Shown: positions 12,433 through 20,970, numbered from the stretch's first letter. The stretch is 64,000 bases of DNA from Ferdinandcohnia sp047238305 (GCF_047238305.1 NZ_JBDFMO010000001.1:3162001-3226000); one strand, 5' to 3'. Program-made: numbers and translations. The notes: a model not told the origin generated them from the sequence alone.

Positions 12433-12812
12433 TTATTTTACCACATAATGTGTTGCAGTGTGTATGGGGAACATTGTCACAAACGTACCTAATTTAAAAA
12501 TCTTATCAATCGCCTGAATTTCATCTGGTGTTAAGGCTACATCTAGTGTTTTTAAGTTGTCCAGCACTTGATCGGCTCGTTTGGCACCTGGGATGACTGT
12601 ATCAATCGCATCTCGTATTAAATACCATGCTAATACGAGGTGGGCGACATCCACCTGTTTGTCATTTGCAATGTCTCGAAGTTGTTCCACTTTTTCTAAG
12701 TTTTGATGGAATGCTTCGCCTTGTAAATGAGGCATCCTTGTGCGCGCAAGTCATTGAAGGTAGTGTTTTTTATTGTTTTCCCAGCTAACAAACCAGAATT
12801 ACTTGCTTCTAG
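12433..12812 (-). pseudogene. aldo/keto reductase remnant (frameshifted, N-terminus lost)
   Basis: The last 100 codons read as the C-terminus of an aldo/keto reductase (GEAFHQNLEKVEQL, VIPGAKRADQVLDNL, LTPDEIQAIDKI). The intact family protein is about 310-330 aa, so roughly two thirds is missing. Just upstream, in another frame (12736-12812), the expected preceding segment SGLLAGK...TTFNDLRAQ is still readable, proving a frameshift. Beyond 12812 homology stops. It retains its terminator. I see no working start, so this is a decayed gene rather than a small protein. Confidence 0.85.
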
Positions 12813-12948
12813 TCAAATGGGGCATCCTTTTTATGTAAAATTAGGTTATTGAGATGTATCAAAAATGTGGGTGTTTAAAACTTCTCAAGCGTTAAGGGAT
12901 TAGAGTATTCTGGTTTAACAAACCCACATTTTAACGGGAGGTAGAAAA

Positions 12949-13500
12949 ATGCGTTCAAGAAGAGTTGTTTTAGATTTAGCAGTTAGTTTAGATGGATTTA
13001 TTGAGGGCCCAAAAGGGGAAGTTGACTGGTGTGTAATGGACTCAGAAATGGGGTTTTTAGATTTCTTAAATAATATCGATACTATTTTTTACGGAAGAAA
13101 AAGCTACGATTTATGGGGGCAATATACTCCTAAAACGGAAGACCCAGATACGGAAAAGGAAATGTGGAATATCGTCCATAGTAAAGAAAAATATGTATTT
13201 TCTCGAACGCAAAAGGGTACTGATCATCATGTGAAATACATAAACGATCATATTTTCGAAGAAGTAAATGAATTAAAGAAAAAGCCCGGTAAAGACATAT
13301 GGCTGTACGGAGGAGCGAGTCTGATCACCACTTTTATCAATTTAGGGCTTGTTGATGAATATAGATTGTCTGTTCACCCTGTTGTATTGGGAGAAGGAAA
13401 ACCTTTGTTTAGCGACATAAAACAGAGGGTGAATCTGAAATTGGTTCACACAAATAGATTTTCATCTGGCGTTGTTCAATTGATCTATCATTTAAACTAG
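12949..13500 (+). CDS. RibD C-terminal/DHFR-like reductase (YyaP-type)
   Basis: 183-aa protein of the RibD_C fold, related to dihydrofolate reductase and to the reductase half of RibD. The N-terminal VLDLAVSLDGFI and the GGASLITTFINLGLVDEYRLSV-region (Gly-Gly nucleotide loop followed by the DE motif) are diagnostic. B. subtilis YyaP and YwjB have this size and layout. An NADPH-dependent reductase role is inferred from fold; the substrate is unknown. GGGAGG lies 6 nt upstream of ATG. A GGGACA-type repeat starts 14 bp after the stop. Confidence 0.82.
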   Translation: MRSRRVVLDLAVSLDGFIEGPKGEVDWCVMDSEMGFLDFLNNIDTIFYGRKSYDLWGQYTPKTEDPDTEKEMWNIVHSKEKYVFSRTQKGTDHHVKYINDHIFEEVNELKKKPGKDIWLYGGASLITTFINLGLVDEYRLSVHPVVLGEGKPLFSDIKQRVNLKLVHTNRFSSGVVQLIYHLN

Positions 13501-13514
13501 TTACGGTAAACGGC

Positions 13515-13545
13515 TTGGGACAATGAACCTGTCCCTTTGTCCCAA
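13515..13545. repeat. GGGACA dispersed repeat, copy 1
   Basis: Perfect 9-bp inverted repeat TTGGGACAA/TTGTCCCAA around an internal CCTGTCCC. It is placed right after a stop codon. Confidence 0.75.
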
Positions 13546-13563
13546 CACCTGTTTCCTCACTTA

Positions 13564-13580
13564 ATCTTATGTGATAAGAT
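13564..13580. promoter_or_regulatory. palindromic operator candidate before the UvrA-like gene
   Basis: ATCTTATGTGATAAGAT is a perfect 7-bp dyad with a 3-bp centre, 53 bp upstream of the GTG start. A second short dyad CTCTACATAGAG follows at about 13590-13601. Confidence 0.4.
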
Positions 13581-13632
13581 GTACAAGCCTCTACATAGAG
13601 TACGTAAATAATAATAAAGGAGATGATGATGA

Positions 13633-15873
13633 GTGAGTCAGGAATTTATTGAAGTTGTTAATGGAAGAGAGAACAATTTGAAAAATGTGCATGTACAGGT
13701 TCCAAAGGGGAAAATCACGATTTTCACAGGGGTCTCTGGTTCAGGTAAGTCATCGATTGTTTTTGATACGATTGCACAGGAAGCAGGTCGCCAGCTAAAC
13801 GAGACTTTCAGTAGTTTTGCTCGGCAGTTTTTGCCGAAATACAGCCGGCCTGAAGCTGATGAAATTAATAACTTATCTACTGCGATAATTGTTGATCAAA
13901 AACGACTTGGTGGAAACGCAAGATCCACACTTGGGACGGTTACTGATATTCATCCACTGTTTAGACTGCTCTTTTCTCGTTTTGCCTCTCCAAGTATTGG
14001 TTGGAGTAATGCCTATTCCTTCAATGATCCAATCGGGATGTGCCCACAATGTGAAGGGATTGGAAGAACGATTACGTTAAATCTTGATGCAGCTCTAGAT
14101 AAGGAGAAATCCTTAAATGAAGGGGCGATTTTACTTCCAGGGTTTGGACCGGGTACATGGCAATGGAAAGCATATGCTGAATCAGGTTTCTTCGACAAGG
14201 ATAAAAAGATCAAAGATTATACAAAAGAAGAATTTGAAAAGCTTGTTTATGCCGAAGAGGAAAAGGTCGCAATTAGTTACATGAATGGGGAAATCAATAC
14301 AACTTATGTTGGCCTGGCTGTAAGATTTATGCGTCAAAATGTGAATCGTGACAAAGACACATCAAAAGCTGCCGAAAAGAAGCTCAAGGAATTTGCCACA
14401 ACTGGTACATGTCCTAGCTGCCACGGAACACGTTACAATGAGAAGGTTATGTCTTCTAAAATTAAGGGCTATTCCATTTATGACCTGACATCTATGCAGT
14501 TGGATGAGTTAATTGGAGTCCTACCACTGTTCGACGAACGTAGTGCGAAACCTATAGTGGACGGAATTTTAGAACGGGTTAAGAATCTTTGTGATATTGG
14601 ATTAAGTTATTTAACCTTAACACGTGAAACACCGACCTTATCTGGCGGTGAGTCTCAACGGGTTAAAATGGTGAAATACCTATCTAGTAACTTAACAGGA
14701 TTAATGTACATATTTGATGAACCAAGCACTGGACTTCATCCTCGCGATGTCTACCGATTAAATGATTTACTTGTCAAATTACGTGATAAAGGAAATACCG
14801 TATTAGTCGTGGAGCATGACCCAGACGTTATACAAATTGCAGACCATGTTATCGATGTGGGTCCAAATGCTGGTACTAACGGTGGCAATATTATGTATAG
14901 TGGAAGTTATCAAGGGTTATTGTCTTCAGATACACTTACAGCTCAGTATTTAAACAAGAAGATGGAAATCAAAGAAAACCCAAAACCAGTTAATGAGTTT
15001 TTAGAAAGCCAAAAAAGTAATCTGCACAATTTAAAAAATGTCAGCCTTCGCGTCCCAATTGGTGTATTTACAGCTGTTACGGGAGTAGCGGGTTCAGGGA
15101 AAAGTACGCTTGTAAACGAGGTCTTTGCAAAAGATTATACAGAATCGATTCGTATTGATCAAAGCCAGGTACACGGTAACATACGTTCTAATCCAGCAAC
15201 CTTCTCTGGGATTATGAATTCGATTCGAAAAGCCTTTTCTGAAGCAAATAATGTGGAGAGTGGGTTATTCAGCTATAACTCTAAAGGGGCCTGCGAAACT
15301 TGTGGAGGAACTGGGACAGTAGAGCTTAATTTATCTTTTATGGATAAAATGGAAATGGAATGTAGCGTATGTCATGGCGATCGTTACAAACAAGAAGTGC
15401 TTCAATACCTCTATAAGGGAAAAAATATTGTAGACATAATGGAGATGACTGTCGCGGAAGCCGCGGAGTTTTTTGAAGCGAAAGACATCCAGAGACAGCT
15501 AAAAAGCATGGCAACAGTTGGATTAGGCTATCTATCATTAGGACAACCCCTAAACACATTGTCCGGTGGAGAAAGTCAACGACTGAAACTTGCAAAAGAG
15601 CTTAATAAGAAGGGCAATATCTATATTCTCGATGAACCAACAACCGGATTGCACCTTTCAGATGTCTCGAATATATTAGTGATTATCGAAAAATTAGTCG
15701 AAAAGGGCAATACAGTGATTGTGATCGAACATAACCTGGACGTGATTCGAAACAGTGATTGGATCATAGATTTAGGACCGGATGGTGGAACTGGTGGTGG
15801 AGAAATTCTATACGAAGGCCCACCAGCAGGACTTAAGAATTGTGAGCGGTCGATAACTGCGAAATATATTTAA
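13633..15873 (+). CDS. short UvrA paralogue (ABC-type, drug-resistance/repair family)
   Basis: 746-aa duplicated ABC ATPase of the UvrA family, much shorter than canonical UvrA (about 950 aa). Both ATPase modules are complete: Walker A GVSGSGKSS (about 33) and GVAGSGKST (about 484), LSGGESQR at about 335 and 642, Walker B FDEPSTGLHP and LDEPTTGLH. Cys pairs CPQC (136), CPSC (259), CETC (554) and CSVC (577) are zinc sites. Short UvrA paralogues are known in DNA-damaging antibiotic resistance (DrrC type); a specific role here is inference. The GTG start is used because the nearby ATGs run into a stop; AAGGAG lies 10 nt upstream. Confidence 0.88.
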   Translation: MSQEFIEVVNGRENNLKNVHVQVPKGKITIFTGVSGSGKSSIVFDTIAQEAGRQLNETFSSFARQFLPKYSRPEADEINNLSTAIIVDQKRLGGNARSTLGTVTDIHPLFRLLFSRFASPSIGWSNAYSFNDPIGMCPQCEGIGRTITLNLDAALDKEKSLNEGAILLPGFGPGTWQWKAYAESGFFDKDKKIKDYTKEEFEKLVYAEEEKVAISYMNGEINTTYVGLAVRFMRQNVNRDKDTSKAAEKKLKEFATTGTCPSCHGTRYNEKVMSSKIKGYSIYDLTSMQLDELIGVLPLFDERSAKPIVDGILERVKNLCDIGLSYLTLTRETPTLSGGESQRVKMVKYLSSNLTGLMYIFDEPSTGLHPRDVYRLNDLLVKLRDKGNTVLVVEHDPDVIQIADHVIDVGPNAGTNGGNIMYSGSYQGLLSSDTLTAQYLNKKMEIKENPKPVNEFLESQKSNLHNLKNVSLRVPIGVFTAVTGVAGSGKSTLVNEVFAKDYTESIRIDQSQVHGNIRSNPATFSGIMNSIRKAFSEANNVESGLFSYNSKGACETCGGTGTVELNLSFMDKMEMECSVCHGDRYKQEVLQYLYKGKNIVDIMEMTVAEAAEFFEAKDIQRQLKSMATVGLGYLSLGQPLNTLSGGESQRLKLAKELNKKGNIYILDEPTTGLHLSDVSNILVIIEKLVEKGNTVIVIEHNLDVIRNSDWIIDLGPDGGTGGGEILYEGPPAGLKNCERSITAKYI

Positions 15874-15919
15874 GAGTATAGGTGCCTGTACGGTAGTGTA
15901 ACAGAAATTGTTTTCGTTG

Positions 15920-15950
15920 GTAGTCCTAGTTAATTAGGGCTGCTTTTTTT
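15920..15950 (+). terminator. terminator of the UvrA-like gene
   Basis: GTAGTCCTA/TAGGGCTGC 9-bp stem (two G-U pairs), 6-nt loop, T7. Confidence 0.85.
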
Positions 15951-16088
15951 ATCATTTCATATGAAAAGCGAAACTTAATTTAGTTTGAATCGTAGATAAA
16001 TATAAGTAAAAAATGTGAACAAATATACAGGGGATACAAGTAGAACGGTCTTGATATGATTTCTAATTTTCTCAAAGGGGGGGCTACG

Positions 16089-16547
16089 ATGGAAAACCAA
16101 GCAGATGAATTATTAACAACTATAAAGAAGTTGAAGAGCGCCATTAGCAAAGAAAGTTGTAAAAAACTAAATTTAAATAAGTGTGAACGAGTGGTTCAAA
16201 AGCTCGCTTCATTTTCAGAAAACTGTGCGGATTGTCAGCTCTATTTGCTTGAATTGAAAAATCATTTTATTCAGCTAGAAGCGAATATAGACCGGATTGA
16301 TACGGTTCTAAACCAACATAAAAAAGTGATTAATGACATTGTGTCTCATCTTCAAAAGAAGCATAAGTTGGTACCTGAGGGAATGTACTTAACATTATAC
16401 ATGTCAATAGGGATGAGTTTGGGTATTGTGTTTGGATTAACGATATTTGAAAATATTGGGTTAGGAATACCGATTGGGTTGAGTATGGGCATTGCTATCG
16501 GTGCTGGTTTGGATGCAGATGCTAAGAAAAAGGGAAATACAATTTAG
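16089..16547 (+). CDS. hypothetical protein with C-terminal glycine-zipper membrane hairpin, 152 aa
   Basis: Not recognised. Residues 1-100 are hydrophilic and helical with Cys at several positions (SCKKLNLNKC, ENCADC). Residues about 105-145 form two Gly-rich hydrophobic helices (SIGMSLGIVFGLTI, GLGIPIGLSMGIAIGAGL). The start is ATG 16089 because AAAGGGGGG precedes it; an upstream in-frame ATG at 16056 lacks a site. A convergent hairpin terminator separates it from the DUF3231 gene. A membrane-associated role is the only safe inference. Confidence 0.7.
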   Translation: MENQADELLTTIKKLKSAISKESCKKLNLNKCERVVQKLASFSENCADCQLYLLELKNHFIQLEANIDRIDTVLNQHKKVINDIVSHLQKKHKLVPEGMYLTLYMSIGMSLGIVFGLTIFENIGLGIPIGLSMGIAIGAGLDADAKKKGNTI

Positions 16548-16610
16548 TTTCATACATTAGAAGGTTTTCGCGTTTTTCTTGTTTTAACTTGGCGGGAACA
16601 GGATGGACAT

Positions 16611-16642
16611 AAAAAGGAGAGACTAGTCGATCTCTCCTTTTT
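16611..16642. terminator. bidirectional terminator
   Basis: AAAAAGGAGAGA/TCTCTCCTTTTT perfect 12-bp stem with an 8-nt loop between convergent genes; T tracts on both strands. Confidence 0.9.
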
Positions 16643-16646
16643 ACGT

Positions 16647-17675
16647 CTACTTATTTGAACCTTTTGCTAACGATTTTCTATCAATTGCTTCTGGTTGTTT
16701 TTCTAACCATCCGTGTTTCACCATAATATTGTAAGAAAATGCACCTGCCTCCATAGCATGGGTAAAGACTTTAGAATAGTTAACGATAATATCCGACCTG
16801 AAGCTGGATCCTAATGATGCCCCGTAGTAGGAAAGAGCGGCATTGACTAAAAATCCAGCGTGAAACATAATCAATTTGTCAGAGAATGGACTGATTGTTG
16901 AATCGGTAACCTCAGCATCCCATTTCTCAGGGATTGGTAAATGATCCTGTTGTAAAATTAGATCAAAACTTTCGGCATCTTTTCCTGCTAATTTCACGTT
17001 CTTCACCATAAAAGTTCGAACTTCCTCTGACCTAGCTACCTGACTAAAAGCTAAACTTAATGATTTGATAAATCCAGTTTTCGTTGAATTGAAGAAAAGG
17101 GTGCTAATTTCCGAACTATTAAGTGGTCGTTTGTCACCCATTAAATTTGAAACGAACCCTGGTGATTCAATAAACGCGCTTTCTTTTGGTGAAGGAATGG
17201 TTGGTACACTAGTGAATTTTGGCTCGTTTTTAGCTAATTCCACTATTTTTTGAAACAGTTCCTTAGAAGATTCCGTACACTCAAAGAAGTAATTTTGAAT
17301 GTCTTTTCGTTCCGTGTTTGTGATTGCTAAACTATAAGCGGTCAACCCATGGATGGTCATAATATAGGAATAAAATAATAAAAATTGATCAGAAAAAAGT
17401 CGAGGTGCGTTGACATTTACGTCACTCTCTGTAAATCCAGTTGGTAGTTTGTAATTAGCATTTTTAAAGAATTTGCTAATTTTCGTAATATGGCTTTCAG
17501 CTAACTGTAATGAACTTTCTAAAATAGGTTTAATCTCTTTGTTTTCAACGATGTTAAGAAAATATTTGTATACACATATAGCCATACTATCACCCATATA
17601 CTGAAGCCACAGTGCGGATACTTCAGCAGCGGTTAATCTGTTGGTTTTATTTTTACTTTCCTTAAAGATACCCAA
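16647..17675 (-). CDS. DUF3231 protein (two ferritin-like repeats)
   Basis: 342-aa protein with two similar about 160-residue halves, each a helical bundle; SALWLQYMGDS in the first and STLFFNSTKTGFI in the second mark equivalent positions. This is the two-repeat DUF3231 architecture common in spore-forming Bacillaceae, whose function is not established. The start is TTG giving MGIFKESK, since GGAGGT lies 7 nt upstream; an in-frame TTG at 17699 precedes that site and would place it inside the coding region. The DUF202 gene is divergent. Confidence 0.8.
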   Translation of the reverse strand: MGIFKESKNKTNRLTAAEVSALWLQYMGDSMAICVYKYFLNIVENKEIKPILESSLQLAESHITKISKFFKNANYKLPTGFTESDVNVNAPRLFSDQFLLFYSYIMTIHGLTAYSLAITNTERKDIQNYFFECTESSKELFQKIVELAKNEPKFTSVPTIPSPKESAFIESPGFVSNLMGDKRPLNSSEISTLFFNSTKTGFIKSLSLAFSQVARSEEVRTFMVKNVKLAGKDAESFDLILQQDHLPIPEKWDAEVTDSTISPFSDKLIMFHAGFLVNAALSYYGASLGSSFRSDIIVNYSKVFTHAMEAGAFSYNIMVKHGWLEKQPEAIDRKSLAKGSNK

Positions 17676-17804
17676 AGAAAATACCTCCGATTTTATCAAT
17701 TAGTATTCTTGGGTTATTTTATGGAATGTAGCTACGAATTAAACACTGATAACCGAACTAGTATTTTAAGAAGGTTTAAACTTGAGTATAAAGAGGGTGA
17801 TGTT

Positions 17805-18191
17805 ATGAATAGAGATAACCCGAAAAAAGTGGAGAACAATCAAACAGTGGATTCTAAATACATTCAGCAGCATCTTGCGAATGAAAGAACATTTTTAGCA
17901 TGGGTAAGAACGGCAATTGCGATTATTGGGGTTGGGTTCCTTGTAACGAATTTGCATTTTACAATGAAAACCAGCCTTTCCTCGACAGGGGATCTATTAG
18001 CAAATGTGATTGGACTATTTTCTGTTGGGATTGGCATTCTGACTATTATTATGGCTATGATTGCCTATATGAGAAAAATCAATGCGATTAATAACCAGAC
18101 GTTCCGCACTCCCAAAACCACGGTGCTCACCCTTGGCGTTTTTGTCATAACGATTGCAGTCGTCTTTGGGATTTACTTTGTAATTTTGTAA
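17805..18191 (+). CDS. DUF202/YidH-type membrane protein
   Basis: 128-aa inner-membrane protein with the DUF202 signature QQHLANERTFLAWVRTAIAIIG followed by two further hydrophobic helices, three in all. Function of the family is unknown. The start is ATG 17805 with GAGGGTGAT upstream; the upstream in-frame ATG (17709) would add 32 unconserved residues. It is the only gene between the DUF3231 gene and trmL. Confidence 0.85.
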   Translation: MNRDNPKKVENNQTVDSKYIQQHLANERTFLAWVRTAIAIIGVGFLVTNLHFTMKTSLSSTGDLLANVIGLFSVGIGILTIIMAMIAYMRKINAINNQTFRTPKTTVLTLGVFVITIAVVFGIYFVIL

Positions 18192-18286
18192 GGGCAAACT
18201 GGGTATAACGAACTCATCTAAAGTTCCTCTGTCCGCGGTCTATATGCTATAATTTGGATTGAAATTATAGTTAGGAGTGACCATTC

Positions 18287-18757
18287 TTGGCAATACATGT
18301 AGTACTTTATCAACCAGATATTCCGGCTAATACAGGAAATATTGCACGTACTTGTGCTGCAACGGATACAGCCTTACATTTAATCCGGCCACTTGGCTTT
18401 TCAACAGATGAAGAAATGATCAAACGAGCGGGTTTCGATTTCTGGCATTCCGTCAATATCACGTATTATGACTCATTAGATGACTTTTTTTCGAAAAATC
18501 AAGGTGAGTTTTACTATATTGAAACGTTTGGCGAAAAAACACATTCAGCTTTTGATTTCAGCGATGTTTCAAAAGAACATTATTTTATGTTTGGAAAAGA
18601 AACAACAGGCTTACCTAAAGTTTTGCTAGAAAAACATAAAAATCATTTTTTAAGAATCCCAATGAATCAGCATGTTCGATCCCTTAACCTTTCAAACACC
18701 GCTGCGATATTGGTATATGAGGCATTAAGACAACAAGGATATCCGAATTTGAAATAA
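18287..18757 (+). CDS. trmL: tRNA (cytidine/uridine-34-2'-O)-methyltransferase
   Basis: 156-aa SPOUT (SpoU-class) methyltransferase that 2'-O-methylates the wobble base of tRNA-Leu using SAM. The hallmarks are PDIPANTGNIARTCAAT-type motif 1 near the N-terminus, FGKETTGLP (motif 2, about residue 103) and the knot-forming C-terminal RIPM...RSLNLSNTAAILVYEALRQ. Length equals B. subtilis/E. coli TrmL. The start is TTG with TAGGAGTGA 6-7 nt upstream. It has a terminator and is monocistronic. Confidence 0.93.
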   Translation: MAIHVVLYQPDIPANTGNIARTCAATDTALHLIRPLGFSTDEEMIKRAGFDFWHSVNITYYDSLDDFFSKNQGEFYYIETFGEKTHSAFDFSDVSKEHYFMFGKETTGLPKVLLEKHKNHFLRIPMNQHVRSLNLSNTAAILVYEALRQQGYPNLK

Positions 18758-18759
18758 GA

Positions 18760-18787
18760 AATCTTCCATCTTGGAGGATTTTTTTGG
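18760..18787 (+). terminator. trmL terminator
   Basis: AATCTTCC/GGAGGATT stem with a 5-nt loop and T7. Confidence 0.85.
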
Positions 18788-18881
18788 CTTGCACATAACA
18801 GGTCTGGTAATCTTTCGAACATTTGCTTATTTTCAGCGGCTATGTTTAACTAATATATAGTAACTTAATAATCTAACAATT

Positions 18882-18970
18882 CGACTAGGGGAGCATGTAT
18901 TTGCTGAGAGATAGAAATATCGACCCTTTGAACCTGATCTAGGTAACACTAGCGTAGGGAAGTGGAGTTG
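18882..18970 (+). promoter_or_regulatory. TPP riboswitch (THI element)
   Basis: Conserved aptamer parts in order: ACTAGGGGAGC, GCTGAGAG, GACCCTTTGAACCTGATC and TAACACTAGCGTAGGGAAGT. P1 is closed by ACT/AGT at the two ends. A terminator follows, so TPP binding should switch off tenA. Confidence 0.95.
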
Positions 18971-19002
18971 GTATTTGTCGTGTATACGATGATATATTAC
19001 CG

Positions 19003-19040
19003 AACCCATTTCTAGTCACTAGTGATGGGTTTTGTTTTTT
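19003..19040 (+). terminator. TPP-riboswitch terminator
   Basis: AACCCAT/ATGGGTT stem enclosing CTAGTCACTAG, followed by a T-rich tract, between aptamer and tenA. Confidence 0.85.
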
Positions 19041-19069
19041 CTCCCTGATGTCAAAAGTAGAGAGGGGAA

Positions 19070-19756
19070 ATGAAAGTGAGTCGTTTATTTACTGATCGTT
19101 TATGGAATCGAGTAGAACCAATTTGGAATTCGTATTTGGAACATCCTTTCGTCAAAGGGATAGGCGAGGGCTGGTTGGAAAAGGAAAAATTTAAACATTA
19201 TATGAAACAAGATTATGTGTACTTAATTGAGTATAGCCGTCTATTTGCGATAGGAAGTGCAAAAGCTCCCGATTTAAAAACAATGTCCATTTTTGCAAAT
19301 CTTTTACATGGTACGCTTGAGGTGGAGATGGATCTTCACCGTCAATATGCCGCGAAATTTGGTATCTCTCATGAAGAACTAGAGGCCACAAAGCCTGCAT
19401 CAACTACGACTTCTTACACAAGTTACATGCTGAACGTCGCCCACCTTGGCGGTGTTGAAAATGTTGTTGCAGCCGTCCTTACTTGTGCTTGGAGTTATAA
19501 TTTTATTGGAAAAGAGCTCGTAACATGGCCTGGATCCATCGAACATGAATTTTATGGAGAATGGGTTAAAATGTATGCATCCGATGAATTTACGAAGTTA
19601 TCCGATGATTGTAAAACTCTTCTCAATGTAATGGCTAGTGGAAAATCTGAACGAGAACTAGCAATTCTTGAAGAAATTGTCGTAAAAACAAGCATGTACG
19701 AATACATGTTTTGGGATATGGCAGAGCATTTAGAGGAGTGGCCGATTAACCTATAA
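19070..19756 (+). CDS. tenA: thiaminase II / aminopyrimidine hydrolase TenA
   Basis: 228-aa TenA that salvages thiamin breakdown products by hydrolysing aminomethyl-pyrimidine to HMP. It has the expected residues: an acidic residue in KQDYVYL (about 48), the Tyr of the SYTSYM segment, the catalytic Cys in LTCAWSYNF (about 141) and the Glu in YEYMFWDMAEHLE near the C-terminus. It is directly controlled by the upstream TPP riboswitch and stands alone rather than with thi genes. The ATG is only about 3 nt from AGGGGA; a GTG two codons later has better spacing, so the start may be 19076. Confidence 0.92.
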   Translation: MKVSRLFTDRLWNRVEPIWNSYLEHPFVKGIGEGWLEKEKFKHYMKQDYVYLIEYSRLFAIGSAKAPDLKTMSIFANLLHGTLEVEMDLHRQYAAKFGISHEELEATKPASTTTSYTSYMLNVAHLGGVENVVAAVLTCAWSYNFIGKELVTWPGSIEHEFYGEWVKMYASDEFTKLSDDCKTLLNVMASGKSERELAILEEIVVKTSMYEYMFWDMAEHLEEWPINL

Positions 19757-19814
19757 GTGTTAAATCTCAAAACTCGGTTAATGGCTACTTTTTCGAAATA
19801 ATCTAATATTTCTG

Positions 19815-19844
19815 TTGACAAGCTTTTGTCAATTCATGTAAGGT
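19815..19844 (+). promoter_or_regulatory. candidate promoter of the S-box leader
   Basis: TTGACA, 18 bp, TAAGGT with TG immediately upstream of the -10. The -10 is weak by consensus. Confidence 0.45.
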
Positions 19845-19879
19845 AGTAAGTAATAGATTCCTAAATTAAATACGATTTT

Positions 19880-19988
19880 CTCTTATCAAGAGTCGGGGGA
19901 GGAAACTGGTCCGTTGATCCCGCAGCAACCGTTACGATGAATGTATCAAGGTGCTAATTCCAGCAAGCAAATGCTTGAAAGATGAGTG
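19880..19988 (+). promoter_or_regulatory. SAM-I riboswitch (S-box)
   Basis: CTTATCAAGAG, GGAGGAAACTGG, TTGATCCCGCAGCAACC, AAGGTGCTAATTCC and GAAAGATGAG occur in the canonical order; P1 is CTTATC/GATGAG. A terminator follows within 20 nt. Confidence 0.95.
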
Positions 19989-20002
19989 TGGACGTACATA
20001 AT

Positions 20003-20030
20003 GCCTCTTCCTCATCGGAAGGGGCTTTTT
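20003..20030 (+). terminator. S-box terminator
   Basis: GCCTCTTCC/GGAAGGGGC, 5-nt loop, T5. Confidence 0.9.
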
Positions 20031-20148
20031 AAATTTTATATGTTTACACTTAAACGTATATTAGGTGTCCACATTTTACAAAAACTAAGTAAGTTGATGT
20101 GAAAAATCGTATTTTAATTGGGGAAAATACCTAAGGGAGAGATGCAAA

Positions 20149-20817
20149 ATGACAGTAACAAAAACAGATAGCTTGTACAAAAAGGAATACTTCGGAAGAC
20201 TTCCAGAATTGAAACAGTATGCCCCAGAGACCTTTCAATCTTTCATCAAGTTTGATAGCCAAGCTTTAGCAGCGGGAAGACTTTCCGTGAAGCAAAAGGA
20301 ACTGATTGCCGTGGCGGTCGCGCATATCACAGGTTGTCCATATTGCATTGATTTACATGTTGGCAATGCGAAAAAGAATGACTCAACGAAAGAGGAAGTG
20401 GCGGAAGCTATTTTTGTTGCGACTGCATTAAAGGCTGGTTCTTCTTTAGCACATGGGGTGAATGCACTCAACGCATATGATGGAAATGGTGATGAAGAAC
20501 TGTATAAGGCATCCTATTTTGCTAGACTGAAAGAATTTGCGGACTTGAGTGGAGAGGCATTTAAAGCATTTATTGATTTTGACAGTAAGTCGCTCAAAGC
20601 GCAAAACTTAACAGAAAAGGACAAAGAGTTGATTGCGGTTGCTTGCGCACATACAACGGGTTGTCCGTACTGCATCGATCTTCATACGAAAAATGCTAAA
20701 AAAGCAGGCGCTGATTTGGAAGAAATTTCTGAAGCTATTTTCGTTGCCGTTGCATTAAAAGAAGGATCTGCGCTGGCGCACAGTGTGAACGCACTTAATG
20801 CGTATGATGAAAATTAA
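20149..20817 (+). CDS. tandem carboxymuconolactone-decarboxylase/AhpD-like protein
   Basis: 222-aa protein made of two clearly duplicated about 105-residue CMD/AhpD domains. Each carries TGCPYCIDLH with a CxxC pair (Cys63/66 and Cys172/175) followed by a histidine, the redox-active site of AhpD-type alkylhydroperoxidases. GGGAGAGATG precedes the ATG. The nearest upstream control element is an S-box with terminator, about 120 bp before the start. A peroxidase or thiol-redox role follows from the CxxC motif; the reaction is not known. The first domain ends near NALNAYDGNG, the second near NALNAYDEN. Confidence 0.85.
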   Translation: MTVTKTDSLYKKEYFGRLPELKQYAPETFQSFIKFDSQALAAGRLSVKQKELIAVAVAHITGCPYCIDLHVGNAKKNDSTKEEVAEAIFVATALKAGSSLAHGVNALNAYDGNGDEELYKASYFARLKEFADLSGEAFKAFIDFDSKSLKAQNLTEKDKELIAVACAHTTGCPYCIDLHTKNAKKAGADLEEISEAIFVAVALKEGSALAHSVNALNAYDEN

Positions 20818-20848
20818 GTAGGAACATTATCATTATAGAAAAAACCTA

Positions 20849-20877
20849 TTGACAAAAAAATGAAATAAATTTACACT
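20849..20877 (+). promoter_or_regulatory. padR promoter
   Basis: TTGACA, 17 bp, TACACT. The predicted start of transcription falls at the operator dyad 20884-20908. Confidence 0.65.
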
Positions 20878-20883
20878 TAAAAC

Positions 20884-20908
20884 AACTATTTTGTATAACA
20901 AGATAGTT
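20884..20908. promoter_or_regulatory. PadR operator dyad 1
   Basis: Near-perfect dyad AACTATTTTGTA/TAACAAGATAGTT; extended arms AAAACAACTAT/ATAGTTGTTTT (20879-20913). With the following T tract it could also terminate the CMD gene transcript. Confidence 0.5.
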
Positions 20909-20970
20909 GTTTTTTATATCAGCTATCTTGTTAAACCAACTACCTAAGAATAACTTTATTTTTTTGTTCA

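Noticed and set aside
12267..12497. 76-codon plus-strand frame opposite the aldo/keto reductase remnant
   Set aside because: It crosses the minus-strand terminator hairpin and shows no protein-like pattern.
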